From positions 1-62,199 of the forward strand of contig CAYHHI010000018.1 in assembly GCA_964356335.1 (NCBI GenBank): a DNA stretch of 62,199 nucleotides, read 5' to 3'. Both the position numbers and the translations under genes were made by a program. Positions 33,491-42,255 of this stretch are shown here, piece after piece; position 1 is the first letter of the stretch, and the number at the start of each line of letters is the position of its first letter. The notes under the pieces are model-generated. The model made no database searches. It was not told the origin of the DNA and saw nothing but the letters and a program-made list of their open reading frames with translations. This stretch comes from CAYHHI01 sp964356335. Its GTDB lineage: Bacteria; Arandabacterota; Arandabacteria; Arandabacterales; Arandabacteraceae.

Positions 33491-35719
33491 CTAGCGCAAA
33501 TGAACCATCTTGTGGTTTACGGTTTCCGAACCAAATCCAACCCTGCACACGTAGACTCCACCGGCCACCCGCCGCCCCTTATCATCACAGCCGTTCCAGT
33601 CAATCGAGTTTCTGCCGGGCGGGACGAAATCATCAGTGAGCGTTGTCACATACCTACCATCAACTGAGACAATTTCGACACGGACGCGCCCGGCCCGCGC
33701 GACCTCGAACATGATGCTGGTAGAACCTACAAATGGGTTGGGAACGTTCCGGAGAACTCGGAATTCGCCCTCACCATATGTAGGAGTCTCGGCATCAGGC
33801 CGCCAAATGAGTCTGTATGAGCCAAGGCTTTTCACGTAACCAATTACCCTCCGCCCATCCTTATCGATATAGGAGTCAACAGGGATCGTCCTGTCTCCAT
33901 CCAACTTAGATATGCAAAGGTGCTCGATTTGGCTTGTCATGTCGGCATATGCTATGGAGATCTCGGCGAAGTCTCCAAGCTCAAGCCCCGGAGGCGAGAT
34001 GTCATAGCCTGTTCTCTGCCCAGGACGACTTCCCTCGGACTCGAATATGAGCACGTAAGCGTCACGGGCTAGCGCTCCTCCGGGCAGAATCAGTTTGAGC
34101 TGGCCGTCAACGCTCCGCGCAACACCCCCCGAAGACGCCATCATAAGAGCCGAGGAGAAGCTGCGAGTGACACAGGTGTCATTCGAGCTCGAGTCACTGG
34201 CACAAGCTTCGATTGTGAGTTCACCGGTGCAGCAAAGCTCATAGTCACCACGCCACACATTCTCCTCAGGGTCATTCTTCGTCATTGCAAGCTCGGCCGC
34301 GTTGATGCTCACAGCGACACTGGTGTCAACCACCGGTTCTGATGCGATGAAATAGACATCCAGATGATTTGTGACGTAAGGGTTCTGGAAGACCGAGACT
34401 GAGAGACCCGGCGGTGTGTGGTCAAACGGAGTGGCAGAACCACTCGTATAGCCGGGATAGTTGTTAGACCTATCAAACGTAAAGACAGAGTAATTGTACG
34501 TTGTGCCGGGCGTAAGCCCTGTATGCACAAAACTATTGACAGCTGCCGGCACCATGTCGGTAAACCTGCCATCAGTGCCGTTTTCGACAGGGCTGCCCTG
34601 AGTCGGCGTATAGGCCCATCCGGTCGTCGAATACCTGATCCAGACTTCCTTGAGATCGCTGTCAGTTGGGTTCTGCCACCTCAACGTATCCGAGCGCTCA
34701 CCCGCGGTTGCCGTAAACCACTGAACAAAGCCAGGCGGGATGGTGTCCCTGGGTGTCGCACTGGCCTCACGAGGACCTGAATAGTTGGGCACTTCATCAC
34801 CGGCGAAGATCGAGTAGTAATAAGTGGTCCCGTTGGTAAGATGCGTATGCACAAAACTGTCCACCCCCGCCGGGAACTTCCCATCAAGATCTGGGGGATT
34901 CTCAACAGATGTTCCCTCGGTATGGCTCGTTGGCGGACTGACCGTCGAGTACTTTATCAGCACATGATCAAGGTCGGAATCCACTGGGCCCGTCCACCGC
35001 AGAGTGACCGCGCTATCTCCAGCGCTTGCAGTGAATGACACAACTCGTGGTGGGGGTACCGTATCGAGAGGTGCAGCACTGACAGTGACACCGGAAGAGT
35101 AATTGTAAGAGCTGTCGAATGCGAAGGCGGTATAGTAATACGTGGTTCCGTTGGTCAGACCAGGATGCACCCAGTCATCCCCAGAGCCCAGCGGTCCCCA
35201 GAACTCTCCCGAGTCCCCATTGGGAACAGCTGCCCCGTCGGTGAGCGTCACCGGAGCCCCAGTGGTCGAGAACCGGATAAGTATGCCGGCGAAGTCCGTA
35301 TCTAGAGGGCAGACCCACGCAAGTAGAATCGAAGTGTCGCCGGGAAACGCCTCGAAATCCTCCACATGCCCCGGATGGGTGGTATCGCCCAGCGCCGGTG
35401 CCTTTGCCCCGATGGTCGCCCAGAAACCGTCCTGTACGTTCTTGGTTGCTCCAACTGCCAGAGGGCCGATCGGACCCTGCCCGAAGGTATCGTGTAACTT
35501 GAAGGAAGCGGACGTGCCTTCCTCGCCGCCGCTGCTGAAGACATCGGTGGCTATGACTGCATTGGCCGCCATGCCGGCTCCTGCCGAAGATGGGCTGCCA
35601 GTTGCCTTCTTGGCAGCCGTGGCAGCCAACCCGGGGGCAGGCCCCACAAGATACGCCACGGCAACAAGAAGCAAGACAGTCAGAAGTAGATGCCTTACTG
35701 CTCGTCCAGGATCGAACAT
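33491..35719 (-). CDS. Secreted fibronectin-III repeat protein with C-terminal FlgD-type Ig domain
   Basis: A 742-residue secreted protein; the start at 35719 has GGGGGT six bases upstream. Signal peptide residues are about 10-33. Three fibronectin type III-like repeats of about 95 residues (about 115-420) share VxLxWxxPxDxDLxxVxIRYSTTG, then G, VHTGLTNGTTYYYSxFA and SATPxDTxPP. A less clear domain with a metal-like or calcium-like NDTCVTRSF region follows (about 420-600). The last 85 residues are a FlgD Ig-like domain (NVPNPFVGSTSIMFEV, GRYVTTLTD, GVYVCRVGF), common at the C-termini of proteins exported in FCB phyla. It is the middle gene of a three-gene operon (38215 to 32856) and is probably a surface adhesin. 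Confidence 0.87.
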   Translation of the reverse strand: MFDPGRAVRHLLLTVLLLVAVAYLVGPAPGLAATAAKKATGSPSSAGAGMAANAVIATDVFSSGGEEGTSASFKLHDTFGQGPIGPLAVGATKNVQDGFWATIGAKAPALGDTTHPGHVEDFEAFPGDTSILLAWVCPLDTDFAGILIRFSTTGAPVTLTDGAAVPNGDSGEFWGPLGSGDDWVHPGLTNGTTYYYTAFAFDSSYNYSSGVTVSAAPLDTVPPPRVVSFTASAGDSAVTLRWTGPVDSDLDHVLIKYSTVSPPTSHTEGTSVENPPDLDGKFPAGVDSFVHTHLTNGTTYYYSIFAGDEVPNYSGPREASATPRDTIPPGFVQWFTATAGERSDTLRWQNPTDSDLKEVWIRYSTTGWAYTPTQGSPVENGTDGRFTDMVPAAVNSFVHTGLTPGTTYNYSVFTFDRSNNYPGYTSGSATPFDHTPPGLSVSVFQNPYVTNHLDVYFIASEPVVDTSVAVSINAAELAMTKNDPEENVWRGDYELCCTGELTIEACASDSSSNDTCVTRSFSSALMMASSGGVARSVDGQLKLILPGGALARDAYVLIFESEGSRPGQRTGYDISPPGLELGDFAEISIAYADMTSQIEHLCISKLDGDRTIPVDSYIDKDGRRVIGYVKSLGSYRLIWRPDAETPTYGEGEFRVLRNVPNPFVGSTSIMFEVARAGRVRVEIVSVDGRYVTTLTDDFVPPGRNSIDWNGCDDKGRRVAGGVYVCRVGFGSETVNHKMVHLR

Positions 35720-35839
35720 CTTCAACCCCCTGTCTCTTGAATGCAGTTCTGATGCTACCACAGTTCCTCCACAGTGTCACCACGGGAAACGCGGTCCAGT
35801 GTCATAGAATGTCCATCCGCATCAAGGTAGTAGAGTCCC

Positions 35840-38215
35840 CTACCACGTGCCCAAGGCCGCTCGTTTCCAGCCCGCGGCGGTCTTCACATATACGTAGCTG
35901 GCATCCCAGGCCATATCGCCGACGTTGCCGTTAGCGTCCGCCGTACTGGTCGGCGTATAGGAGGTCCGCATCCTGACCTGGTTGTAGCCTGTGGCGCCGT
36001 TGACGTCCAACCTTGCCGTGGGGGCGGTGGTGCTGATGCCCATGTTGTGATTGGTATCAATAAACAGAGCGCGATAACCAACACCGGGATCGGTTATCAT
36101 GAAACCATCCCCGAAACTCCCTTCAGTAGTTAGCGTCCACGCTCGCGCGTCGTTCGCGAGAACCAATGCCGCGATACCATCTGTTAGATTGGATTCGACC
36201 TCGATTCCGCATGAGGTGTTGGCCGATTTCACATGGAGCTGGTTGGCCGGGGATTTGGTGCCAATGCCTACACGGCCGTTATTCTTGATGGTCATGACGG
36301 CCTCAGCCAATGTGACGGCCGCTGAGGTACCGGTGCCTGTACCTTGAAGGAAATGGAAGTCGCCGCGATTCCAGGTATCGGTCTGCTCGTATACGAGGGC
36401 ACCCTTACCACGGGTATTCTCTCCCCCGTCCACCTTAAAGAGAATGCCGGTCGCGGTTCCATTTGTACTCAGGCCAGGGTTGTCTACTTTGATCGGATAA
36501 GAAAGACTTCCCTGCGAGGTGTAAGACACATGAAACTTATTGCCAGGACTGCTTGTACCAATCCCGACCTTGCCGGAGACGGTCGAGTACATGTCGCTGC
36601 CCGAGATCGTCCAGTCAGCATCCGGTGCTCCCGCCACAGTCGCCCAAGTCCCCACACCTGCGGCATCGCAGGTCAGGAACTTGCCGGCCGCCGCGCCCGT
36701 GGGCATCTTGAATCCGGTCATCTGGGCCGTGCCGGAGACATCCAGCTGCGAGGCAGGGGACGTATTCCCTATGCCAACCTTGCCATTGGTGTCGATGAGA
36801 AGCCGGGGCCCACCCCCTTGACCCCCGTAGATCACAAAGGCATTTGACATATCCCCTCTCAGATCGAGTTCCCAACCAGGCCCGTTATTGGCAAGCCCCA
36901 GCCCTGCAATACCATCCAACCTGTCTGTCTCGACTACAGCCCAAGTATCTTCGTTTGACCGAACGTGTAAGTTGTGTTCGGGGCGCATGGTTCCAATGCC
37001 AACCCGGCCCGCACTGTCAATGGCCACTGCTTCCTGGGTCAGCGTCTCGAATACTATGTGGCCACGGGGGTGGCCGTTGAATATCAGCAGATCGCTTGGG
37101 TAGCTCGCCGCATCATTATCATAGACCCTCAGTCCTGCATCAGTCTCTTCATCGGAGAAGAGTAGCCCCATCGAGGATAGAGGCCCCGTATTCTCGTTGG
37201 TGAGCAGTAACTCGAGTGGGGCGTTCACGTTCTTGGCAATGTGGAGATTGCTTGCGGGCGTGTTGATCCCGATACCCACGTAGCCACCCCTCGCAATCGT
37301 CAGTCTGTCCCCATCATCTGCACCGAGTCTGAGCCGGTCCTCGCTATGGTCATAAGCTATCCAGCCAGCCGCGGGATTAGTGGGAGCGCCGAAGGTGATC
37401 GATTGAAAGGAACCGTTCGGAGAGAGAAGCTTCATGTTTGCCTGCGAATTGCTCTCAACCAAGAGACTTATGCCGCTCATGCTCGCAGCCGAGCCAGACG
37501 AGCCCTTGTGGATATCGAGTAGACACTTGGGGGTTGTGGTTCCCACTCCGACATTGCCGGTGTCGTCGACATAGACGACATCCGTCGGGCTGCCGTCAGC
37601 AGCATCAAGCGAATAGCCGTCGCCCGTGCCGCCAACATCGTCAACTCCATCGGCAAACCCGCCAGGCACACTCTTAAGCTCGGTCCAGTCCACGGGGTTC
37701 GAAGGCGTGTTGATTACTCCGCCTGAGGTCAGTTCGGTCTTCGTGAAGTACAGATCATCATGCATGTGCCCTACCAGAGAATACGAACTCGAATGCACTT
37801 CCCCGAGGCTGTCAGCATTCATGGCGTGGAAGGCATAGGGTACGCTTATGATCTCTCGGCGAGGATTGAGAGGCTCGCCATCCACTTTGATCTCAAGCCA
37901 ACACGGGCCATCAAAAGATATTCCTATCGGATTGTCACTCCCGAGAATCGTTGCGAACACACCTGCTGAGTCTGTCTCCTCTGCTTTGCCCTCTGACCAA
38001 AGCTCGTTCCCGCCCGAAGGCGCATCATAGATGGCGAACATCATGCTATGCGGTCCCACCAGTGGCTGACCCGCACTATCGGTCAGCCTCCCCTGGTAAT
38101 TGATCTTCTTTGGGATCGCCGCACCAGCCTGACCTGCAACCAGCAAGATCAGGCCCAGGACTATGAGATTCCTGCCCCATCCCTGCCTACCGCCGATGAC
38201 ACTGCATAGACACAT
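35840..38215 (-). CDS. Secreted repeat protein with seven tail-fibre-like VGIGT motifs
   Basis: A 791-residue protein starting at 38215 with GGAGGTG just upstream. After a signal peptide (about residues 15-33), the head domain contains KINYQGRLTDSAGQPL and PYAFHAMNADS, widespread in bacterial surface proteins related to phage tail fibres. The rest carries seven units of about 80 residues with a conserved core: VGVGTTTPKCLLDIH, VGIGINTPASNLHI, VGIGTMRPEHNLHV, VGIGNTSPASQLDV, VGIGTSSPGNKFHV, VGIGTKSPANQLHV and MGISTTAPTARLDV. These resemble trimeric fibre repeats. It is probably a trimeric surface fibre. It is the first gene of the operon with the FN3/FlgD protein and the TPR lipoprotein. Confidence 0.8.
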   Translation of the reverse strand: MCLCSVIGGRQGWGRNLIVLGLILLVAGQAGAAIPKKINYQGRLTDSAGQPLVGPHSMMFAIYDAPSGGNELWSEGKAEETDSAGVFATILGSDNPIGISFDGPCWLEIKVDGEPLNPRREIISVPYAFHAMNADSLGEVHSSSYSLVGHMHDDLYFTKTELTSGGVINTPSNPVDWTELKSVPGGFADGVDDVGGTGDGYSLDAADGSPTDVVYVDDTGNVGVGTTTPKCLLDIHKGSSGSAASMSGISLLVESNSQANMKLLSPNGSFQSITFGAPTNPAAGWIAYDHSEDRLRLGADDGDRLTIARGGYVGIGINTPASNLHIAKNVNAPLELLLTNENTGPLSSMGLLFSDEETDAGLRVYDNDAASYPSDLLIFNGHPRGHIVFETLTQEAVAIDSAGRVGIGTMRPEHNLHVRSNEDTWAVVETDRLDGIAGLGLANNGPGWELDLRGDMSNAFVIYGGQGGGPRLLIDTNGKVGIGNTSPASQLDVSGTAQMTGFKMPTGAAAGKFLTCDAAGVGTWATVAGAPDADWTISGSDMYSTVSGKVGIGTSSPGNKFHVSYTSQGSLSYPIKVDNPGLSTNGTATGILFKVDGGENTRGKGALVYEQTDTWNRGDFHFLQGTGTGTSAAVTLAEAVMTIKNNGRVGIGTKSPANQLHVKSANTSCGIEVESNLTDGIAALVLANDARAWTLTTEGSFGDGFMITDPGVGYRALFIDTNHNMGISTTAPTARLDVNGATGYNQVRMRTSYTPTSTADANGNVGDMAWDASYVYVKTAAGWKRAALGTW

Positions 38216-38548
38216 AGCGCACCTCCTCCTTCATGAGTTCTCTGCCTTCCACCACACGTTCCCCCCACCTTACACCAATCGAGAACAGCAAGTCAAGAAC
38301 GCTGCAACCATGATTGCGGCGGCTCACTGGCCGGTGAAAGATTGGGTCGGTACAAATCCTCAGCCAGAGAACCCAAGCACAGGAGACTACATCTAATCTT
38401 GAGTGGAGTGCCTGCGGCTTCTGGTGTATAGTGCCGAGGGCAGGACACCCAGTTGTAGTTGGCTGTTGTAGCGGTTGACTTGAGATGCGAGTACGGCGAT
38501 TGAAAATGGTGACCGCGACATCGGGAATCCTTGGGAGGGCCATACAGC
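38216..38548. other. Divergent intergenic region, 333 bases
   Basis: Holds the promoter candidate at 38267-38296 for the minus-strand operon and, near 38530, the GGGAGGG ribosome site of the glutaredoxin-like gene. I see no gene, RNA or repeat in the rest. Confidence 0.5.
38267..38296 (-). promoter_or_regulatory. Promoter candidate for the surface-protein operon
   Basis: On the minus strand TTGACT (38296-38291) and TAAGGT (38272-38267) are 18 bases apart, 52 bases before the start at 38215. Confidence 0.4.
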
Positions 38549-38806
38549 ATGAAGGGACAGAAGCCAGTAAAGATGTTCACGCTCAGCACTTGCAGCCACT
38601 GCAAGGCCACCAAGAAGTTCATGAAGGACAATGGAATTGACTGTGATGTCACCGACGTCGACTTGCTCGCTGGTAAGGAGCAAGCAGCGGTTCTTGAGGA
38701 AGTGAAGAAGTACAACCCGCGGTTCTCATTCCCAACGATCATAATCGGCGATGATGTAATCATCGGGTTCCAAGAGGCCAAGATCCGCGAGGCGTTAGGG
38801 CTATAG
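38549..38806 (+). CDS. Glutaredoxin-like thiol redox protein
   Basis: An 85-residue thioredoxin-fold protein. The ATG at 38549 has GGGAGGG nine bases upstream; a TTG at 38531 is unlikely. The active site is CSHC (about residues 14-17) after the first strand VKMFTLSTC. The cis-proline loop is RFSFPTIIIGDDVIIGF, and the tail ends GFQEAKIREALGL, a glutaredoxin/NrdH shape. The variant active site and lack of a glutathione-binding TVP suggest that it is reduced by a protein, not glutathione. The likely partner is the ferredoxin-thioredoxin reductase catalytic subunit encoded 165 bases downstream on the same strand. Confidence 0.88.
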   Translation: MKGQKPVKMFTLSTCSHCKATKKFMKDNGIDCDVTDVDLLAGKEQAAVLEEVKKYNPRFSFPTIIIGDDVIIGFQEAKIREALGL

Positions 38807-38817
38807 CCCCCACCCTG

Positions 38818-38838
38818 CCCTCTCCCAAGGGAAGAGGG
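38818..38838. repeat. REP-like palindrome between the redox genes
   Basis: CCCTCTCCC-AA-GGGAAGAGGG forms a compact hairpin with 9 pairs and a single bulge. Such CCCTCTCCC palindromes are common intergenic repeats. T5 occurs about 20 bases further on. Confidence 0.45.
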
Positions 38839-38971
38839 GGACAATGGGGTAAGCGCCCTTTTTGAGAAATGAGCACAAGTGCCAACGCCGCACAAGAGAC
38901 ACGGACACCAGAATGGGGAATGGGGATAGATCCCCGATTCGGCCAGGGTCGGATATCCGGGAGCAGCAGGA

Positions 38972-39304
38972 ATGAACGTGAACGAACTGCATGAGATGCT
39001 AATGAAGGTCCAAGAGCCAAAGGGCTACTACTTCAGCAATGATGAGGAGCGGGTCTTCGATCTCCTCCAGGCGCTCGTCACCAATAAGGAGCGCTATGGC
39101 TACATGTGTTGCCCTTGCAGGCTCGCCTCGGGCGATCGCGACCGGGACAAGGACATAGTCTGCCCATGCGCTTATCGCGAGGCCGACGTCAAGGAATACG
39201 GAAGCTGCTACTGCAATCTGTATGTCTCCAAGGACTGGAATGAGGGCAGAATGCCTCCCCGCTATGTCCCGGAGCGTAGACCGCCCGAAAAGATGAAGTC
39301 ATAG
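38972..39304 (+). CDS. Ferredoxin-thioredoxin reductase catalytic (beta) subunit-like protein
   Basis: A 110-residue iron-sulfur protein. It has the full set of cysteines of the FTR catalytic chain: CCPCR (about residues 46-50), CPCAYR (about 64-69) and SCYCNLY (about 77-83), with the spacing that binds one 4Fe-4S cluster next to a redox-active disulfide. FTR passes electrons from ferredoxin to thioredoxin-type proteins. No variable (alpha) subunit is present, as in archaeal and deep-branching bacterial forms. Next to the glutaredoxin-like gene it probably makes a two-part thiol-reducing system. The region after residue 95 is basic and proline-rich. No strong ribosome site is visible. Confidence 0.9.
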   Translation: MNVNELHEMLMKVQEPKGYYFSNDEERVFDLLQALVTNKERYGYMCCPCRLASGDRDRDKDIVCPCAYREADVKEYGSCYCNLYVSKDWNEGRMPPRYVPERRPPEKMKS

Positions 39305-40016
39305 ATCAGGCCCGCGGAAACGCATCCATCCTATCATTGACGACCATAAACGGCCGATTCCCAGCATTGGGCATTGAGCTTTGTCCCATGGTCGCCTGCC
39401 TCTGAGGCGCCTCTTGCACATGGGGGTATGGGAATCTCAAAATTCTGCGAATCCCCGAGCTCATGTCCCCATCTAAACATACGGGGCCCTGCGAGAGACG
39501 TGACTCGGCACCCAATTGAACTAGACCAATGGATAGAGCGTAACGGCGCCCCTGGGTTCAAAAGTGGTCGAGCACGCTTGAAGTGGCGGGGCCCCTTCCG
39601 ATTACTCCCCAAGGGGCCAACCAGGTCGCCCGAACCCCTCTGATTTGTCGCGTTTTATGATCTTGACTTCCGCCGAGGCTCATGTTAGGGTTAAATGTCA
39701 TTATGATAGTACCCACGAGCCTCGAAGCAGAAGCGAGTTGAGATTATCGAGAAAGAAGCCGCATGAGCGCTTGCTCCACAGGTTGCCAATGTACGGAGGT
39801 GATCAGATCTCAAACCTGTGAGGAGTGCTGATTGCTGGTACAACAGCAGTCAGGTAGAAGGACAGATTTCGGAGAAGTTTAAACAGAAATGAGCAGGCCC
39901 ATTATTGGAAAGCCCTCCGGACCTTTTGGAATCAATCTCGACGCGGCTGATAGATTCGTCCAATTGGGCTCGAATGGCAATCCGGTATGCCTGTTCAGGA
40001 TAACGAGGAGATCGGA
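39305..40016. other. Long leader or intergenic region, 712 bases
   Basis: The first 350 bases hold nothing I recognise; short frames there lack family resemblance. The last 350 bases are AT-richer and look like a 5' leader of the RRM gene, with a 28-base-loop hairpin at 39777-39820 that exposes a 16S-complementary motif. No tRNA is found on either strand by eye. Confidence 0.5.
39777..39820 (+). promoter_or_regulatory. Hairpin with orphan Shine-Dalgarno in its loop, RRM leader
   Basis: CACAGGTT (39777-39784) pairs perfectly with AACCTGTG (39813-39820). The 28-base loop contains GGAGGTGATC (39795-39804), a 10-base complement of the 16S rRNA 3' end with no start codon after it. It lies about 200 bases before the RNA-binding protein gene and may be a cis-acting control element. 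Confidence 0.45.
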
Positions 40017-40358
40017 ATGAATATCTACGTAGGCAACTTGTCGCATGACGCGACTGACAGCGACCTGAAGGCGGCCTTCGAGCCCTTTGGGCAGGTGGCA
40101 AGCGCCAGTGTGATTACAGACAGATTCAGTGGCGAATCGCGCGGCTTCGGATTCGTCGAGATGCCCAATAAGGCTGAGGCCCAGGCTGCAATTACCGGCC
40201 TGAGTGGCAAAGACCTGAAGGGACGGCCGCTCAATGTGAACGAAGCTCGTCCTCGCAATGACAGCCGTGGTGGCGGCGGTGGCGGTGGCGGTCGCGGCGG
40301 TGGCGGTGGCGGTGGCGGCCGAGGCGGAGGTCGTGGCGGCAGGCGCCCGTCCTGGTAA
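40017..40358 (+). CDS. RRM RNA-binding protein with Gly/Arg-rich tail
   Basis: A 113-residue protein; the ATG at 40017 has GAGGAG seven bases upstream. Residues 1-78 are one RNA-recognition motif with RNP2 IYVGNL at the N-terminus and RNP1 RGFGFVEM (about residues 41-48). The remaining 35 residues are an RGG-type tail: two runs of eight glycines separated by Arg, then RGGGRGGRR. This is the form of the cold-induced Rbp proteins of cyanobacteria and many environmental bacteria. They bind RNA and act as chaperones or localisation factors. The long leader suggests post-transcriptional control. A terminator follows at 40474. Confidence 0.94.
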   Translation: MNIYVGNLSHDATDSDLKAAFEPFGQVASASVITDRFSGESRGFGFVEMPNKAEAQAAITGLSGKDLKGRPLNVNEARPRNDSRGGGGGGGGRGGGGGGGGRGGGRGGRRPSW

Positions 40359-40473
40359 ACGCTCCGTAGCAAAAGATAGGGGCATATCTCTGAGTTGTGA
40401 ACGAGTAGTTGTGGGCCACGGCTGCTCGTGACTAGTTGAGTATTGTGCCCGCTTTATTAAGAGACTCGCAGAA

Positions 40474-40498
40474 GAGCCCTCTTAACGGGGGCTTTTTT
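40474..40498 (+). terminator. Rho-independent terminator of the RRM gene
   Basis: AGCCC (and neighbouring bases) pair with GGGGGCT across a short loop, followed directly by T6. It lies about 115 bases after the RRM stop codon. Confidence 0.75.
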
Positions 40499-40523
40499 GC
40501 TTGCCCCCTGTCCTTCTTCCCGT

Positions 40524-41957
40524 TCAGACTTGCTTCTTCTGGCTGCGGAGGTAGCGAGATGCCAGATAGCACACCACGATAAGAGCAGCAAGTGATGCCA
40601 AAGCCGAAACCACAACAATGGCTTGATAGACCCCATCGGGCCTCGTGGTGATGGCCGGCGTGATCGTGTCCTTGAGCCTGTCTTTGAAAACCCGCTCAAG
40701 ATGAGGTACCGACCAGAGAAATGAGTGGTCAACGAACGAAAGCCCCATCACCACAAGTGCGCCAATCGCAATGAACTTCAATTTGAAGGTCTTCGCGTAC
40801 CGGCGGAGCACCTGTTCCATCCTTATCGCCGAAATGAGAGCAAGCACGGCCACCGGCACCAAGACGAATCTGGTCGCTACGCGTTCGATCCTGAGCGGCG
40901 GGAGGGGGATCCTCGTGATGAAGGCCTGGAAGTAGCTCAGGGAGAGGAGCAGCATCACTAGGAGCGGCAGGTCAAATGCCGCATACCTGCAAGACACCAG
41001 ATCGTCGCGCTTGCTGAAACGCAGCCATATCCCGAAGTAAACGATGAGCGCGAATCCGATGAGGCCTATATACATGTCGTACTCCCACCACCCTGCCGTG
41101 CCCCAGAGATGAAGCCGCTCCGGAGTCTGCTGCCTGATGGTGACCATTGCATCAATGAGATCGTTAATGGTGGGATATGACCAGATGAAGTTCTCTTTCC
41201 GGCCGAGAAGCGTGAAGGCCGACGGCACAAGGCGAAAGAGCGAGAGGGCCATGCTGCATAGGATGCCATAGAAGATCGTCTTCGCGTACTTCCAGTTGAA
41301 TGCGAGGAGCAGTAGCAGGAACATCAGGCACCAGATGTAGAGATGAAACGAGCCCTTGAGGACGATCGCGAAGAGGATGAGCCCGAGTTTTATGGGCGTG
41401 ATTCTGGTCACCCGACCCTCGATGATCTCCATGACAAAGAGGAAGAAGAACGGAAGCAGGAAATAGCCGCTCCACATCGAGTGGCCGACGCCGATGTGCG
41501 CCGTTATGTGACCGTTGAAATTGAACAAGAGAAAGAAGGCCGCGAAGGAAAGCAGCGACAACCTGTACCGTTGCATGACGAGCAGCGAGCCGATGAACCC
41601 GAGCGAATAAAGGACGAGGAGATCGAGAAGGACGAAACCGCCTATGCCCATCACCGGGAGAAGCAGTACCTGAGGTGCCATGTTGGTATCGGGAATCCCC
41701 ATGAACCTATCTGTGTGATGGAACTTCACGGAGATGTGATAGGGCACGGTCCCCTCATCGATCGCCTGCCGGAGGACGGAGTAGAAGATATATTCCTGCC
41801 CCCAGTCTTCGACATTAAATGAGAGATCGCCGTGATCGAGAAAAAGGACCCAGTGAAGTACCCCGGCCGCGAAGAGCAGGCCGAGGACAATGATTTTGAC
41901 CGGGTCCCGCGAAATGAGATGTCTCGTATCGCTCGCTATTGCCGACGCGGTTCCCAT
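40524..41957 (-). CDS. Polytopic membrane protein, GT-C glycosyltransferase-like
   Basis: A 477-residue protein with about eleven membrane helices. The start at 41957 has GGAGGG eight bases upstream. The first extracytoplasmic loop has NVEDWGQEYIFYSV, with acidic residues in the GT-C position, and HHTDRFMGIPDTNMAPQ follows. The central motif FNFNGHITAHIGVGHSMWSG resembles the family of the protein at 24858. It ends in a basic cytoplasmic tail (RYLRSQKKQV). The likely role is transfer of sugars from a lipid carrier on the periplasmic face. It converges with the RRM gene across the terminator at 40474. The acceptor is unknown. Confidence 0.68.
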   Translation of the reverse strand: MGTASAIASDTRHLISRDPVKIIVLGLLFAAGVLHWVLFLDHGDLSFNVEDWGQEYIFYSVLRQAIDEGTVPYHISVKFHHTDRFMGIPDTNMAPQVLLLPVMGIGGFVLLDLLVLYSLGFIGSLLVMQRYRLSLLSFAAFFLLFNFNGHITAHIGVGHSMWSGYFLLPFFFLFVMEIIEGRVTRITPIKLGLILFAIVLKGSFHLYIWCLMFLLLLLAFNWKYAKTIFYGILCSMALSLFRLVPSAFTLLGRKENFIWSYPTINDLIDAMVTIRQQTPERLHLWGTAGWWEYDMYIGLIGFALIVYFGIWLRFSKRDDLVSCRYAAFDLPLLVMLLLSLSYFQAFITRIPLPPLRIERVATRFVLVPVAVLALISAIRMEQVLRRYAKTFKLKFIAIGALVVMGLSFVDHSFLWSVPHLERVFKDRLKDTITPAITTRPDGVYQAIVVVSALASLAALIVVCYLASRYLRSQKKQV

Positions 41958-42214
41958 CTCAAAAGCCCTCCGAAGTCGGACCCTCCGGTTCCCAGCACCT
42001 CCGCTAGGTCTCGTCCTTCATGATAGAACGTGCCCCGCAGAATTCAAAGAGTTTTCCCAGCATGCTTGATGCCTGCAACCGGTACACTCTTCAAGAAGCA
42101 ACCACTTGTAGCCGTCCGTGCCTCTATGATGTTATGCCATATATTGGAATCAGCGATTGGGCATTGTATCAGAGCGAAGGACATTGTCAAAGGGAAACAG
42201 GCCCGGCTTTCTTG

Positions 42215-42223
42215 TGGTATAAT
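42215..42223 (+). promoter_or_regulatory. Extended -10 promoter for the gene at 42256
   Basis: TGGTATAAT is a perfect extended -10 box (TATAAT at 42218-42223). No good -35 box lies upstream, as often seen with extended -10 promoters. The leader would be about 27 bases. Confidence 0.5.
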
Positions 42224-42255
42224 TGGCTTCCGAGCCCGACATTACAGGAGGAGAA

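Noticed and set aside
39305..39660. A gene in the gap after the FTR subunit (frames of 70-90 codons on both strands)
   Set aside because: The frames lack ribosome sites and any family-like pattern, and overlapping frames on both strands are equally long, as expected from GC-rich DNA.
40259..40340. A simple-sequence repeat as a separate feature in the RRM gene
   Set aside because: The GGT/GGC-rich run codes for the Gly-rich tail, which is a normal part of this protein family.
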